Shown here: positions 24,857-33,264 of the stretch, in pieces
Layout of the letters: the number at the start of each line of letters is the position of its first letter
Numbering within the stretch: position 1 is the first letter of the stretch
From: Actinoplanes palleronii
GTDB lineage: Bacteria > Actinomycetota > Actinomycetes > Mycobacteriales > Micromonosporaceae
Direction of reading: 5' to 3'
DNA length: 64,000 nt
Assembly (NCBI RefSeq): GCF_016862315.1
Contig: NZ_BOMS01000049.1
Span: forward strand, 1-64,000
Made by a program: the position numbers and the translations under genes
The notes under the pieces: generated by a model
Told to the model about the DNA's origin: nothing
The model's database searches: none
The model's input: only the letters and a program-made list of their open reading frames with translations

Positions 24857-26365
24857 TCACATCATCTCGTCGCCGGTGGGGATCAGGACCGTCTTGACTT
24901 CGGTGTAGGCCTCGATCGCGGTGCGGCCGCCCTCGCGGCCCAGGCCGGACTGGCCGAAGCCGCCGAAGGCCACGTGCGGCTCCAGCTGGTAGCCGTTGAT
25001 GCCGACCGTGCCGGCCCGGACCGCGCGGGCCATCCGGATCGCGCGCTTCACGTCGGCGGTGTAGACCGTGGCGGCCAGGCCATACGTCGTGTCGTTGGCC
25101 AGGCGGATCGCCTCCTGCTCGTCGGTGAACGGGACGACCGCGAGGACCGGGCCGAAGATCTCCTCCTGGGCGATGGTGGCGCTGTTGGCGACGTCGGCGA
25201 AGACGACCGGGTCGACGAAGTTGCCGGCCGACAGCTCGCCGTCGGGGCGGCCGCCGCCGCAGACCAGCCGGGCGCCCTCGGCCTGGCCGCGTTCGATGTA
25301 GCCGAGCACCCGGGACAGCTGCCGGTCGTTGATCAGCGGTGCGGCGGTGACCTGCGGGTCGAACGGGTCGCCGTAGGTGACCAGGCCGGTCATGCCCTCG
25401 GCGATGGCGAGGAACTCGTCGTACACGTCGCGGTGGACCAGGGCGCGGGAGTGGGCCACACACGCCTGGCCGGAGAGGCCGAGCGTCACCGTGCCCATGG
25501 TGAGGGTGGCGGCCGCGTAGACCTCGGCGTCCGGGAAGACGATCGACGGGCTCTTGCCGCCGAGCTCGAGGCTGACCCGCTTCATCCCCTCGGCCGCGGC
25601 GGCGAGCACCCGCTTGCCGACCGCGCGGCTGCCGGTGAAGGTGATCTTGTCGATCAGCGGGTGGGTGATCAACGCCTGGCCGGTCGGGTCGCCCGGGCCG
25701 GTCACCACGTTGAGCACGCCCGGCGGGAGGCCGGCCTCCTCGAGGAGTTTCGCCAGGCGCAACGCCGCGAACGTCGCGAACTCCGACGGTTTGAGCACCA
25801 CGGTGCAGCCGGCCGCCAGGGCCGGTGCGACCTTCTGCGCGGCGAGCAGCAGCGGGCCGTTCCACGGGACGACCGCGGCCACCACCCCGACCGGTTCGCG
25901 CAGGGTCATCACCAGGTGGTCGCCGCCCTGATAACCGGGGAGCGTCTCGCCGGCGAGTTTGTCGACCCAGCCGGCGTGGTGGTCGAAGACGTCGGCGACG
26001 CACTCGATCGACATCGCGTACTCGTCGCCGAAGGTCAGCGGGACGCCGTTGTCGAGCGCCTGCAGGGTGCGCAGCTCGTCGGTGTGGGTGCGGATCAGCT
26101 CGGCGACACGGCGCAGCACGGTGATCCGCGTTTTGGCCCGGGCGCCCGGCCACGGACCCTCGTCGAACGCCCGGCGGGCGGCGCGCACCGCCGCGTCCAC
26201 GTCGGCCGGCGAGGCGACCGCGAAGTCACCGACCTGCTCGCCGGTGGCGGGGTGGGTGTGCGTCCAGGTGCGGCCGTCAGCCGCGGCGCACCAGGCGCCG
26301 TCGATCAGCAGCTCACCGGCGGTCAGGCCGACCGCGTCCCGCCTCGTCTTGATCGAGAGAACCAT
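24857..26365 (-). CDS. NAD(P)-dependent aldehyde dehydrogenase
   Basis: From ATG 26365 the product has 502 residues, standard for the ALDH superfamily. It shows VVPWNGPLLLAAQKVAPALAAG, KPSEFATFAA, FTGSRAVGKRV and the catalytic Glu in LELGGKSP. The catalytic Cys is in LSGQACVAHSR, and EEIFGPVLAVVPF follows. It converts an aldehyde to an acid. A perfect KstR-type palindrome lies 12 bases before the start, so a sterol side-chain aldehyde (for example the 26-al that CYP125 can form) is a reasonable guess for its substrate. It is downstream of an SDR on the same strand but has its own operator. Confidence 0.92.
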   Translation of the reverse strand: MVLSIKTRRDAVGLTAGELLIDGAWCAAADGRTWTHTHPATGEQVGDFAVASPADVDAAVRAARRAFDEGPWPGARAKTRITVLRRVAELIRTHTDELRTLQALDNGVPLTFGDEYAMSIECVADVFDHHAGWVDKLAGETLPGYQGGDHLVMTLREPVGVVAAVVPWNGPLLLAAQKVAPALAAGCTVVLKPSEFATFAALRLAKLLEEAGLPPGVLNVVTGPGDPTGQALITHPLIDKITFTGSRAVGKRVLAAAAEGMKRVSLELGGKSPSIVFPDAEVYAAATLTMGTVTLGLSGQACVAHSRALVHRDVYDEFLAIAEGMTGLVTYGDPFDPQVTAAPLINDRQLSRVLGYIERGQAEGARLVCGGGRPDGELSAGNFVDPVVFADVANSATIAQEEIFGPVLAVVPFTDEQEAIRLANDTTYGLAATVYTADVKRAIRMARAVRAGTVGINGYQLEPHVAFGGFGQSGLGREGGRTAIEAYTEVKTVLIPTGDEMM

Positions 26366-26377
26366 CCGGCACCTCAC

Positions 26378-26391
26378 TAGAACAGGTTCTA
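26378..26391. promoter_or_regulatory. KstR-type operator before the aldehyde dehydrogenase
   Basis: TAGAACAGGTTCTA fits TnnAACnnGTTnnA with perfect arms. It overlaps the last three bases (stop codon) of the SDR gene upstream and lies 12 bases before the ALDH start. Confidence 0.85.
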
Positions 26392-27168
26392 TTTCTGCGC
26401 AGGGTACGCCGCATCGCGCAGGTCCGCCAAGTAGCCCGGCCACTCGCCGCCGCCGTGGACGGCCACGGCGGCGCCGGTCACGTATGAGGCCAGCGGGGAT
26501 GCCAGCAGCAGGCAGACCCCGGCGACCTCCTCGCGGGTCGCCGCCCGGCCCATCGGCACCGTGCGGGCCACCGCCTCCGGGTCGAGGAAGCCGGCGACCG
26601 GGCCCGGCACCACGCTGTTGACCCGCACGGCCGGCGCCCACTCGACGGCCAGGCTGGTCGCGAGGTGGTGCAGGCCGGCCTTGGCCGCTCCGTAGGCGGC
26701 GGTGCCGGGTGACGGGCGGGTGCCGCTGACGCTGCCGACCATGAGGATCACTCCCCCACCCGGCTGGGTCCGCATGACCGCGTTGGCCGCCTGCGCGACG
26801 TGCAGCGGGGCGATCAGGTTGAGCTCGATGATTTTCGCGTGCAACCGGGGTGAGGCGCTCGCGGCCGGGACCGGTGGCGCACCGCCCGCGTTGTTCACCA
26901 GCACGTCGACCCGCCCGAGCCGGTCCTTCGCCGCCGCCACCAGCGCGGCGGCCTGCACCGGATCACGCACGTCGGCCCTGAAGAAATCAACCGGATCAAA
27001 CCGGCCGCTGCCACCCCCAGGCGAGGCCGGCGAGGACGCGGGCGGGTTGCGGCCGCAGACCACCACCTGCGCCCCGGCCGCACGGAAGGCCGACGCGATC
27101 GCGGCCCCGATCCCCCGAGTCCCGCCGGTGACCACCACCCCGCGCCCGCTGAAGTCGAGGGGGTCCAT
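26389..27168 (-). CDS. SDR, Rv3549c-like
   Basis: The 259-residue SDR has VVVTGGTRGIGAAIA, NNAGGAPP, ILMVGSVSGTRPSPGTAAYGAAKAG (YxxxK) and VNSVVPGPVAG. Its position, divergent from echA20-ipdA-ipdB-ipdC, is the same as that of Rv3549c in M. tuberculosis (recalled), supporting a job in C/D-ring beta-oxidation, probably as a hydroxyacyl-CoA dehydrogenase. A small Pro/Ser/Gly insertion follows the second strand (PPASSPASPGGGSG). A KstR2-like operator lies in the 47-base divergent gap. Confidence 0.87.
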   Translation of the reverse strand: MDPLDFSGRGVVVTGGTRGIGAAIASAFRAAGAQVVVCGRNPPASSPASPGGGSGRFDPVDFFRADVRDPVQAAALVAAAKDRLGRVDVLVNNAGGAPPVPAASASPRLHAKIIELNLIAPLHVAQAANAVMRTQPGGGVILMVGSVSGTRPSPGTAAYGAAKAGLHHLATSLAVEWAPAVRVNSVVPGPVAGFLDPEAVARTVPMGRAATREEVAGVCLLLASPLASYVTGAAVAVHGGGEWPGYLADLRDAAYPAQK

Positions 27169-27189
27169 AACCGCGATGCTAGCCCACCA

Positions 27190-27203
27190 AGCAAGCGCTA
27201 GGT
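27190..27203. promoter_or_regulatory. KstR2-type operator before the echA20-ipdABC operon
   Basis: AGCAAGCGCTAGGT matches AnCAAGnnCTTGnT with one change (CTAG for CTTG). It shares the sequence CCAAGCAAGCGCT with the site at 20613. It sits between the divergent SDR and echA20 genes. Confidence 0.75.
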
Positions 27204-27215
27204 TAGCCTGCGAGG

Positions 27216-27953
27216 ATGGGCGTACACCTGCAACCCGGCACGATCGCCGAGGTGGTGATCGACTTCCCGCCGGTCAACGCGGTGCCGGTGGCCGGTTGGT
27301 TGTCGGTCGTCGACCAGCTCACCGCGGCCGGCGCCGACCCGGCGACCCGGGTCGTGGTGCTGCGCGCCGAGGGGCGCGGCTTCTGCGCCGGGGTCGACAT
27401 CAAGGAGATGCAGCGCTCCGAGGGCCATCAGGTGCTACTCGCCGCGAACCGGGGGTGTGCCGCCGCGTTCGCGGCCGTCTACGACTGCCCGGTCCCGGTG
27501 ATCGCCGCCGTGCAGGGCTTCTGCCTCGGCGGCGGCATCGGTCTGGCGGGCAACGCGGACCTGATCGTAGCCGCCGACGACGCCACGTTCGGCCTGCCCG
27601 AGGTCGACCGGGGCGCGCTCGGCGCCGCCACCCACCTGGCCCGGCTGGTGCCGCCGCAGCTGATGCGCGCGATGGTCTACACCTGCCGCACGGTCACCGC
27701 CGCCGACCTGCACCGCTTCGGCACCGTGCACGAGGTGGTGCCGGCCGACGGGCTGCGGGCTGCGGCGCGGGCGGTGGCCGGGGCGATCGCGGCCAAGGAC
27801 CCGGTGGTGATCCGCCGGGCCAAGGAGGCGCTCAACGGCATCGACCCGGTCGACGTGAAGCGGTCGTACCGGTTCGAGCAGGGCTTCACGTTCGAGCTCA
27901 ACCTCAACGGCGCGGGCGACCGCGCCAGGCAGAAGTTCGTGGAGGGCAGATGA
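27216..27953 (+). CDS. echA20: EchA20-type crotonase, ring-D hydrolase
   Basis: The 245-residue crotonase has RAEGRGFCAGVDIKEMQ (oxyanion-hole strand), AAVQGFCLGGGIGLAGNADLIVAAD (second oxyanion site), TFGLPEVDRGALGAATHLARLVPP, and a C-terminal RAKEALNGIDPVD. It is colinear with EchA20 (Rv3550), which hydrolytically opens ring D of HIEC-CoA to give COCHEA-CoA (established for M. tuberculosis). ATG 27216 follows GAGG. Its stop overlaps the ipdA start (ATGA). Under the KstR2-like operator at 27190. Confidence 0.92.
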   Translation: MGVHLQPGTIAEVVIDFPPVNAVPVAGWLSVVDQLTAAGADPATRVVVLRAEGRGFCAGVDIKEMQRSEGHQVLLAANRGCAAAFAAVYDCPVPVIAAVQGFCLGGGIGLAGNADLIVAADDATFGLPEVDRGALGAATHLARLVPPQLMRAMVYTCRTVTAADLHRFGTVHEVVPADGLRAAARAVAGAIAAKDPVVIRRAKEALNGIDPVDVKRSYRFEQGFTFELNLNGAGDRARQKFVEGR

Positions 27954-28792
27954 CGGTGCTGACCGTCGACGACGTGGTCGGCGAGTTGCGGGACGGGATG
28001 ACGGTCGGCGTCGGCGGCTGGGGGTCGCGTCGCAAGCCGATGGCGCTGGTCCGGGCGGTCTGCCGGGCCGGGCTGCGCGACCTGACCGTGGTCTCCTACG
28101 GCGGGCCGGACGTGGGGCTGCTGATCGCGGCCGGCTGCGTGCGACGGGTGGTCACCGGGTTCGTGTCGCTCGACAGCATCCCGCTCGAGCCGCACTTCCG
28201 GCAGGCCCGCCAGGACGGCACCGTCGAGCTGACCGAATACGACGAGGGGATGCTCTATTGGGGACTCCTGGCGGCCGCCAACCGGCTGCCGTTCCTGCCG
28301 ATCAGGGCCGGTCTCGGTTCCGACCTCATGAGGATCAACCCCACCCTGCGTACGGTGCAATCGCCGTACCCCGATGGCAGCAACCTGGTGGCGATGCCCG
28401 CCGTGACCCTCGACGCGGCGCTGGTCCACCTGAATCGCGCCGATCGGCGCGGCAACGCGCGCTACCTCGGCCCGGATCCCTACTTCGACGATCTGTTCTG
28501 CCTGGCCGCCCGCCGCCGCTTCGTCTCCTGCGAGCGGCTGGTCAGCACCGCCGACCTGATCGAAAGCGGACCGCCGCAGGGCCTGCTGCTCAACCGGATG
28601 ATGGTCGACGGCGTGGTGGAGACCCCGCACGGGGCACACTTCACCAGCTGCGTGCCCGATTACGATCGCGACGAGGCGTTCCAGCGGGAGTACGCGACGG
28701 CCGCTGCCTCGCCCGACACGTGGGGGCGCTTCCGAGCCGCCTACCTGTACGGCGACGAGGAGCACTATCAGAAAGCGGTGGCCGCGCGATGA
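27950..28792 (+). CDS. ipdA: IpdA, alpha subunit of COCHEA-CoA hydrolase
   Basis: The 280-residue protein belongs to the CoA-transferase alpha family, with VGVGGWGSRRKPMALVRA near the start. It has the ELTEYDEGMLYWGL segment, whose Glu corresponds to the catalytic residue proposed for IpdA. HLNRADRRGNARYLGPDPYFD follows. IpdAB opens ring C of COCHEA-CoA by retro-Claisen hydrolysis. ATG 27950 overlaps the echA20 stop, and its own stop overlaps ipdB by four bases, so the subunits are made together. Confidence 0.93.
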   Translation: MTVLTVDDVVGELRDGMTVGVGGWGSRRKPMALVRAVCRAGLRDLTVVSYGGPDVGLLIAAGCVRRVVTGFVSLDSIPLEPHFRQARQDGTVELTEYDEGMLYWGLLAAANRLPFLPIRAGLGSDLMRINPTLRTVQSPYPDGSNLVAMPAVTLDAALVHLNRADRRGNARYLGPDPYFDDLFCLAARRRFVSCERLVSTADLIESGPPQGLLLNRMMVDGVVETPHGAHFTSCVPDYDRDEAFQREYATAAASPDTWGRFRAAYLYGDEEHYQKAVAAR

Positions 28793-29475
28793 GCCGCGCG
28801 GATGTCTGCGTGGCCGCGTGCGCCGACGCGTGGCGCGGTGACGGCGCGGTCCTGGCCTCCACGACCGGCTTGATCCCCCGGCTCGGCGCCCGGCTGGCCC
28901 AGCTCACGTTCGAGCCGTCGTTGCTGCTCACCGACGGGGAGGCGACGCTCACGCACGCCGACGAGCCGGAGGGCTGGCTGCCCTATCGCGCGGTCTTCGG
29001 CGTGGTCGCGGCCGGCACCCGGCACGTGATGATGGGCGCGAGCCAGATCGACCGGTTCGGCAACCAGAACATCTCCTGCGTCGGCGACTGGCACCGCCCG
29101 ACCCGGCAGCTGCTCGGCGTCCGCGGCGCGCCCGGCAACACGGTCAACCACACCACCAGCTACTGGATACCCCGGCACGAACCCCGGGTCTTCGTCGAGC
29201 ACGTCGATCTGGTGTCCGGAATAGGTCATGACCGGGGTGCGGTCGAGATCCGCGTGGTGGTGACGGACCTGGCCGTGCTCGACTTCACCACCCCGGACCG
29301 GTCGATGCGGCTGCGCTCGGTGCATCCGGGGGTGTCGGTGGCCGACGTGGAGGCCGCCACCGGTTTCCCGCTGACGGTGCCGGTCTCGGTGCCGGTCTCG
29401 CGCTCGCTCACCGGCCCGGAGCTGGCACTTCTCCGCGAGCGGCTCGACCCGGACGGCCTACGGGAGTTCCGGTGA
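28789..29475 (+). CDS. ipdB: IpdB, beta subunit of COCHEA-CoA hydrolase
   Basis: The 228-residue partner of IpdA carries the CoA-transferase beta signatures GLIPRLGARLAQLTFEPSLLLTDGEA, MMGASQIDRFGNQNIS, and RGAPGNTVNHTTSYWIPRHEPRVF. It assembles with IpdA and contributes to the CoA-ester active site. It is slightly shorter than the mycobacterial protein (about 250, recalled), but no conserved segment is missing. The start at ATG 28789 overlaps ipdA and the stop overlaps the ipdC start. Confidence 0.92.
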   Translation: MSRADVCVAACADAWRGDGAVLASTTGLIPRLGARLAQLTFEPSLLLTDGEATLTHADEPEGWLPYRAVFGVVAAGTRHVMMGASQIDRFGNQNISCVGDWHRPTRQLLGVRGAPGNTVNHTTSYWIPRHEPRVFVEHVDLVSGIGHDRGAVEIRVVVTDLAVLDFTTPDRSMRLRSVHPGVSVADVEAATGFPLTVPVSVPVSRSLTGPELALLRERLDPDGLREFR

Positions 29476-30521
29476 GGACCCGGCTCACCGAGCTGCTCGG
29501 CTGCCGGCACCCGATCGTGCAGACCGGTATGGGTTATGTCGCGGGCGCCGGCCTGGTCGCGGCCACCTCGGCGGCCGGCGGCTTCGGCATCGTCGCCTCC
29601 GCCACGATGACCCTGGATCAGCTGCGCGTCACCCTCGAAAAGATCCGCGCCCGCACCGACGCGCCCTTCGGAGTCAACATCCGCGCCGACGCCCCCGACG
29701 CGACCGAAAAAATCACCTATTTGGTACGGGAGAAAGTCCGCCTGGTCTCGTTCGCCCTGGCGCCGAGCCCCGATCTGATCCGCCGCTGCGCGGACGGTGG
29801 CGTGCTGACCATGCCCTCGGTGGGCGCCCGCCGGCACGCCGAGAAGGTGGCCGGGTGGGGTGCCGACGCCGTGCTGGTGCAGGGTGGCGAGGGTGGCGGG
29901 CACACCGGCCCGGTCCCGACGACCCTGCTGCTGCCGCAGGTGGTGGACGCGGTCGACATCCCGGTCGTGGCGGCCGGCGGCTTCTTCGACGGGCGGGGGC
30001 TGGTGGCGGCGCTGGCGTACGGCGCGTCCGGGATCGCGATGGGCACCCGGTTCCTGCTCACGTCGGACAGCCCGGTCGCCCCGGACGTGAAGCGCCGGTA
30101 CCTGGCCGCCGGGGTGACCGGCACGGTCGTCACCACGCGGGTGGACGGGGTGCCGCATCGGGTGCTGCGGACGCCGTTCGTGGACTCGCTGGAGCGGGTC
30201 GGGCGGGTCGCGGTGCTGTCGCGGGCGCTGCGCAATGCCGCGGCGTTCCGGCGTGAGTCGGGGCTGTCGTGGCCGGAGCTGCTGCGCACCGGGCGCGCCG
30301 CCCGCCACGGTCGCAACCTCTCCTGGGCGCAGACGCTGATGGCGGCGAACACCCCGGCGCTGCTGCGCGCGTCGATGGTGAAAGGCGACCTGTCGGCCGG
30401 GGTGATGTCCGCCGGTCAGGTGGCCGGGCTGATCGACGACCTGCCGTCCTGCGCCGAGCTGATCGACCGCATCATGGTCGAGGCGGACGCGAGGATGGCC
30501 GCGCTGGCCGCCGTTCGATGA
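29472..30521 (+). CDS. ipdC: IpdC, FMN-dependent ring-C oxidoreductase
   Basis: The 349-residue TIM-barrel flavoprotein looks like 2-nitropropane dioxygenase: PIVQTGMGYVAGAGLVAATSAAGGFGIV, then LVQGGEGGGHTGPVPTTLLLPQVVDAV and PVVAAGGFFDGRGLVAALAYGASGIAMGTRFL. Its place after ipdAB and overall length match IpdC (Rv3553). IpdC is thought to introduce the ring-C double bond that EchA20 needs. Start GTG 29472 overlaps ipdB. It ends the four-gene operon, followed by a repeat-rich gap to the convergent fadA6. Confidence 0.92.
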   Translation: MRTRLTELLGCRHPIVQTGMGYVAGAGLVAATSAAGGFGIVASATMTLDQLRVTLEKIRARTDAPFGVNIRADAPDATEKITYLVREKVRLVSFALAPSPDLIRRCADGGVLTMPSVGARRHAEKVAGWGADAVLVQGGEGGGHTGPVPTTLLLPQVVDAVDIPVVAAGGFFDGRGLVAALAYGASGIAMGTRFLLTSDSPVAPDVKRRYLAAGVTGTVVTTRVDGVPHRVLRTPFVDSLERVGRVAVLSRALRNAAAFRRESGLSWPELLRTGRAARHGRNLSWAQTLMAANTPALLRASMVKGDLSAGVMSAGQVAGLIDDLPSCAELIDRIMVEADARMAALAAVR

Positions 30522-30594
30522 TCGGCTCTTCGAGCGTGGCCTGCCGCGGCTTTTGGGCGCGGCATGGCCACGGATTTTCAAATGCGGTCCTGCC

Positions 30595-30668
30595 GCGGCT
30601 CTTCAGAGTGGCTCTGCCGCGGCTCTGCACAGCGGCTCTTCAGAGTGGCTCTGCCGCTGCTCTGCACA
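30595..30668 (+). repeat. Two 37-bp tandem repeats in the ipdC-fadA6 gap
   Basis: Units 30595-30631 and 30632-30668 differ at one base. A shorter, more diverged copy starts at about 30523, right after the ipdC stop. Each unit contains the hairpin CAGAG-TGG-CTCTG and the palindrome GCCGCGGC. The array lies between two convergent genes and may act as a two-way terminator. Confidence 0.75.
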
Positions 30669-30715
30669 GCGGCCGCTACCGGCGCTCGACGTCGGCTCTT
30701 CGGCAACGCGTTCCG

Positions 30716-31900
30716 TCAGGCTCGCTCGATGATGGTGACGTTGGCTTGGCCGCCGCCCTCGCACATGGTGAGCAGGCCGTAGCGGCCCCCGCAACGCTCC
30801 AGCTCGTGCAGCAGGCTGGTCAGCAGCCGCGCGCCGGTGGCGCCGAGCGGATGACCGAGAGCGATCGCACCGCCGTTCACGTTGACCCGGGACGGATCCG
30901 CGCCGGTCTCGCGCAGCCAGGCGAGCACCACGCTGGCGAACGCCTCGTTGACCTCGAACCGGTCGATGTCGCCGACCCGCAGGCCGGCCCGGGCCAGCGC
31001 GCGCGGCGTCGCCTCGATCGGCGCGGTCAGCATCAGCACCGGGTCGCCGCCGCGAGCGGACAGGTGCCGGATGACGGCTCTCGGCCGCAGGCCGTGCTCC
31101 CGCAGCGCCCTCCCGGACGCGACGAGCAGCGCGGCGGCCCCGTCGGCGAGCTGGCTGGAGGTGGCGGCCGTGATGACGCCACTGGGTCGCAGCGGGGTCA
31201 GCCCGGCCATCCGAGCGGCGGTGGTGTCCCGGCGCGGACCCTCATCGGCTGAGCAGGTTGCCGGCTGTCCAGGCCGCGCCGTCGCGGTCGCGGTCATGGT
31301 GTTGCTGAGCGTCAGCGGCGCTGTCTCGGCGCGGAAACGGCCCTCGTCGATGGCCTGGATCGCGCGCCGGTGGCTGATCAAGGCCCACTCCTCCAGTTCG
31401 GCTCGGGTCAGGGACCACTTTGCCGCGATGTCGTCGGCGCTGCGGAACTGGTCGACCTCCTGCTCGCCGTAACGGGCCGCCCACCCGTGCGATCCCCGAT
31501 AGGGCCCCGCCGGCGCCATCGCGCTGCCGATCGGCACCTGGCTCATGCTCTGCACCCCGCCGGCCACCACCAGATCCGCGGTGCCGCTCATCACCGCCTG
31601 CGCCGCGAAGTGCACAGCCTGCTGACCCGACCCGCACTGCCGGTCGACGGTCACCCCCGGCACGTGCTCGGGCAGGCCGGCCGCCAGCCAGCTGGTCCGC
31701 GCGATGTCACCGGACTGCGGCCCGAGCGTGTCGACGCAGCCCAGCACCACGTCGTCGACAGCGGCCGGGTCGACGCCGGCGCGGCCGAGCAGCGCCGTGA
31801 TGACGTGCGCGGCCAGGTCGGCCGGGTGCACACCGGACAGGGCGCCACCGCGTTTGCCCACGGGCGAACGGACCGCCGCCACCAGGTAGGCCGGTTCCAT
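30716..31900 (-). CDS. fadA6: FadA6-type thiolase
   Basis: The 394-residue thiolase has the nucleophilic Cys in TVDRQCGSGQQAVHF (about residue 89), GGVQSMSQVPIGSAM, the catalytic His in GGAIALGHPLGATGAR, and the second Cys in TMCEGGGQANVTIIE. It closely resembles FadA6 (Rv3556c, recalled), which thiolyses the chain left after ring C opening (MOODA-CoA-derived beta-keto thioester). A Thr/Ala-rich insert (TATATARPGQPATCS, about 215) is longer than expected. It is divergent from fadE26 and shares a KstR-type, not a KstR2-type, operator with it. Confidence 0.92.
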   Translation of the reverse strand: MEPAYLVAAVRSPVGKRGGALSGVHPADLAAHVITALLGRAGVDPAAVDDVVLGCVDTLGPQSGDIARTSWLAAGLPEHVPGVTVDRQCGSGQQAVHFAAQAVMSGTADLVVAGGVQSMSQVPIGSAMAPAGPYRGSHGWAARYGEQEVDQFRSADDIAAKWSLTRAELEEWALISHRRAIQAIDEGRFRAETAPLTLSNTMTATATARPGQPATCSADEGPRRDTTAARMAGLTPLRPSGVITAATSSQLADGAAALLVASGRALREHGLRPRAVIRHLSARGGDPVLMLTAPIEATPRALARAGLRVGDIDRFEVNEAFASVVLAWLRETGADPSRVNVNGGAIALGHPLGATGARLLTSLLHELERCGGRYGLLTMCEGGGQANVTIIERA

Positions 31901-31931
31901 GGTTGACGCCCCTCCGCCGGATGGACTCTAC

Positions 31932-31945
31932 TAGAACTTGTTCTA
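31932..31945. promoter_or_regulatory. KstR-type operator between fadA6 and fadE26
   Basis: TAGAACTTGTTCTA fits TnnAACnnGTTnnA with perfect arms. It lies 31 bases before fadA6 and 23 before fadE26, in the only gap between these divergent genes. Confidence 0.87.
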
Positions 31946-31968
31946 ATCTATGACACCGGGCGGCCGCC

Positions 31969-33255
31969 ATGCACGTGGGATACACGCCGGAGCAGGAGAA
32001 GCTGCGCCAGGAGCTGCGGGCCTATTTCGCCGCCCTGATGACCCCGGACCTGCGCGCCGCGCTCACCGACGACGACGGTGAGTACGGTGACGGCGAGGCC
32101 TACCGCGCGGTGGTGCGCCGGCTGGGCCACGACGGCTGGCTGGCGTTGGGCTGGCCGGTGGAGCACGGCGGCCGCGGGCGTTCCCGCCTGGACCAGCTGA
32201 TCTTCGCCGACGAGGCGGCCATGGCCGGCGTACCGGTGCCGTTCCTGACCATCGACACGGTCGGGCCGACGATCGCCCGGCACGGCTCCGGCCAGCAGCG
32301 CGCCGAGCTGCTGCCGCGCATCGCGGCCGGCGAGGTGCACTTCTCGATCGGCTATTCGGAGCCCGAGGCCGGCACCGACCTGGCCGCGCTGCGCACCCGT
32401 GCGGTCCGCGACGGCGACCACTACGTGATCAACGGGCAGAAGATGTGGACCAGCCTGATCCGGTACGCGGACTACGTCTGGCTGGCCTGCCGCACCGACC
32501 CGTCCGCGGAACGGCACCGCGGCCTGTCGATCCTGGTGGTGCCGACCGACGCGCCCGGTTTCTCCTGGACACCGGTGCGGACCGTGGCCGGCCCGACCAC
32601 CAGCGCCACCTACTACACCGACGTCCGGGTGCCGGTCGCAGCGCGGGTCGGCGCCGAGAACGAGGGCTGGCGCCTGATCACCGACCAGCTCAACCACGAG
32701 CGGGTCGCGCTGACCTCGGCGGCGCCGCTGCGCCGGGCGCTCGACGAGGTCACCGCGTGGGCGGTCGAGACCGGGGCGATCGAGCGGGAGTGGGTGCGGC
32801 TGCACCTGGCCCGGGTGCACGCCAAGACCGAGGTCCTCAAGCTGCTGAACTGGCGGGTCGCAGCAAGCGCGGACGCCGATGCCAGGGTGGCGGCCGGCCC
32901 AGCAAGCGGACCCGGCGCAGCTGGCGCGCCTCGCGCGGACGCCGGCGGCGGGGCGGCCCCCGGCCCGGCCTCGCGCGGCAGGCCCGCCTTCGGCACGGAC
33001 GGCCTTTCGGCGGCGGTGCGGGCCTCGGCCGGCAAGGTGTATGGCACCGAGCTGGCCGTGGAGGCCTATCGGCTGCTCATGGAGGTGCTCGGCCCGGCCG
33101 CCACGGTGCGCGCCGGCTCTCCGGGCGCGCTGCTGCAGGGCCGGATCGAGCGGATGCACCGCGCCTCGCTGATCCTCACCTTCGGTGGCGGCGCCAACGA
33201 GGTGCAGCGCGACATCATCGCGGCGGGTGCGCTCGGCCTGCCGGTCAAGCGATAG
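31969..33255 (+). CDS. fadE26: Acyl-CoA dehydrogenase subunit ChsE4 (FadE26)
   Basis: The 428-residue protein follows FadE26 (Rv3504, recalled) almost throughout: YTPEQEKLRQELRAYFAALMTP, WLALGWPVEHGGRGRS, FSIGYSEPEAGTDLAALRT, QKMWTSLIRYADYVWLACRT, and GGGANEVQRDIIAAGALGLP. FadE26 and FadE27 form a two-type acyl-CoA dehydrogenase that starts beta-oxidation of the C26 sterol side chain, using FAD. About 50 residues of Ala/Gly/Pro-rich sequence (about 303-350) replace a shorter loop, making it some 28 residues longer than recalled Rv3504. fadE27 follows after nine bases with an AGGAGG site. Confidence 0.93.
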   Translation: MHVGYTPEQEKLRQELRAYFAALMTPDLRAALTDDDGEYGDGEAYRAVVRRLGHDGWLALGWPVEHGGRGRSRLDQLIFADEAAMAGVPVPFLTIDTVGPTIARHGSGQQRAELLPRIAAGEVHFSIGYSEPEAGTDLAALRTRAVRDGDHYVINGQKMWTSLIRYADYVWLACRTDPSAERHRGLSILVVPTDAPGFSWTPVRTVAGPTTSATYYTDVRVPVAARVGAENEGWRLITDQLNHERVALTSAAPLRRALDEVTAWAVETGAIEREWVRLHLARVHAKTEVLKLLNWRVAASADADARVAAGPASGPGAAGAPRADAGGGAAPGPASRGRPAFGTDGLSAAVRASAGKVYGTELAVEAYRLLMEVLGPAATVRAGSPGALLQGRIERMHRASLILTFGGGANEVQRDIIAAGALGLPVKR

Positions 33256-33264
33256 GAGGCGGCA

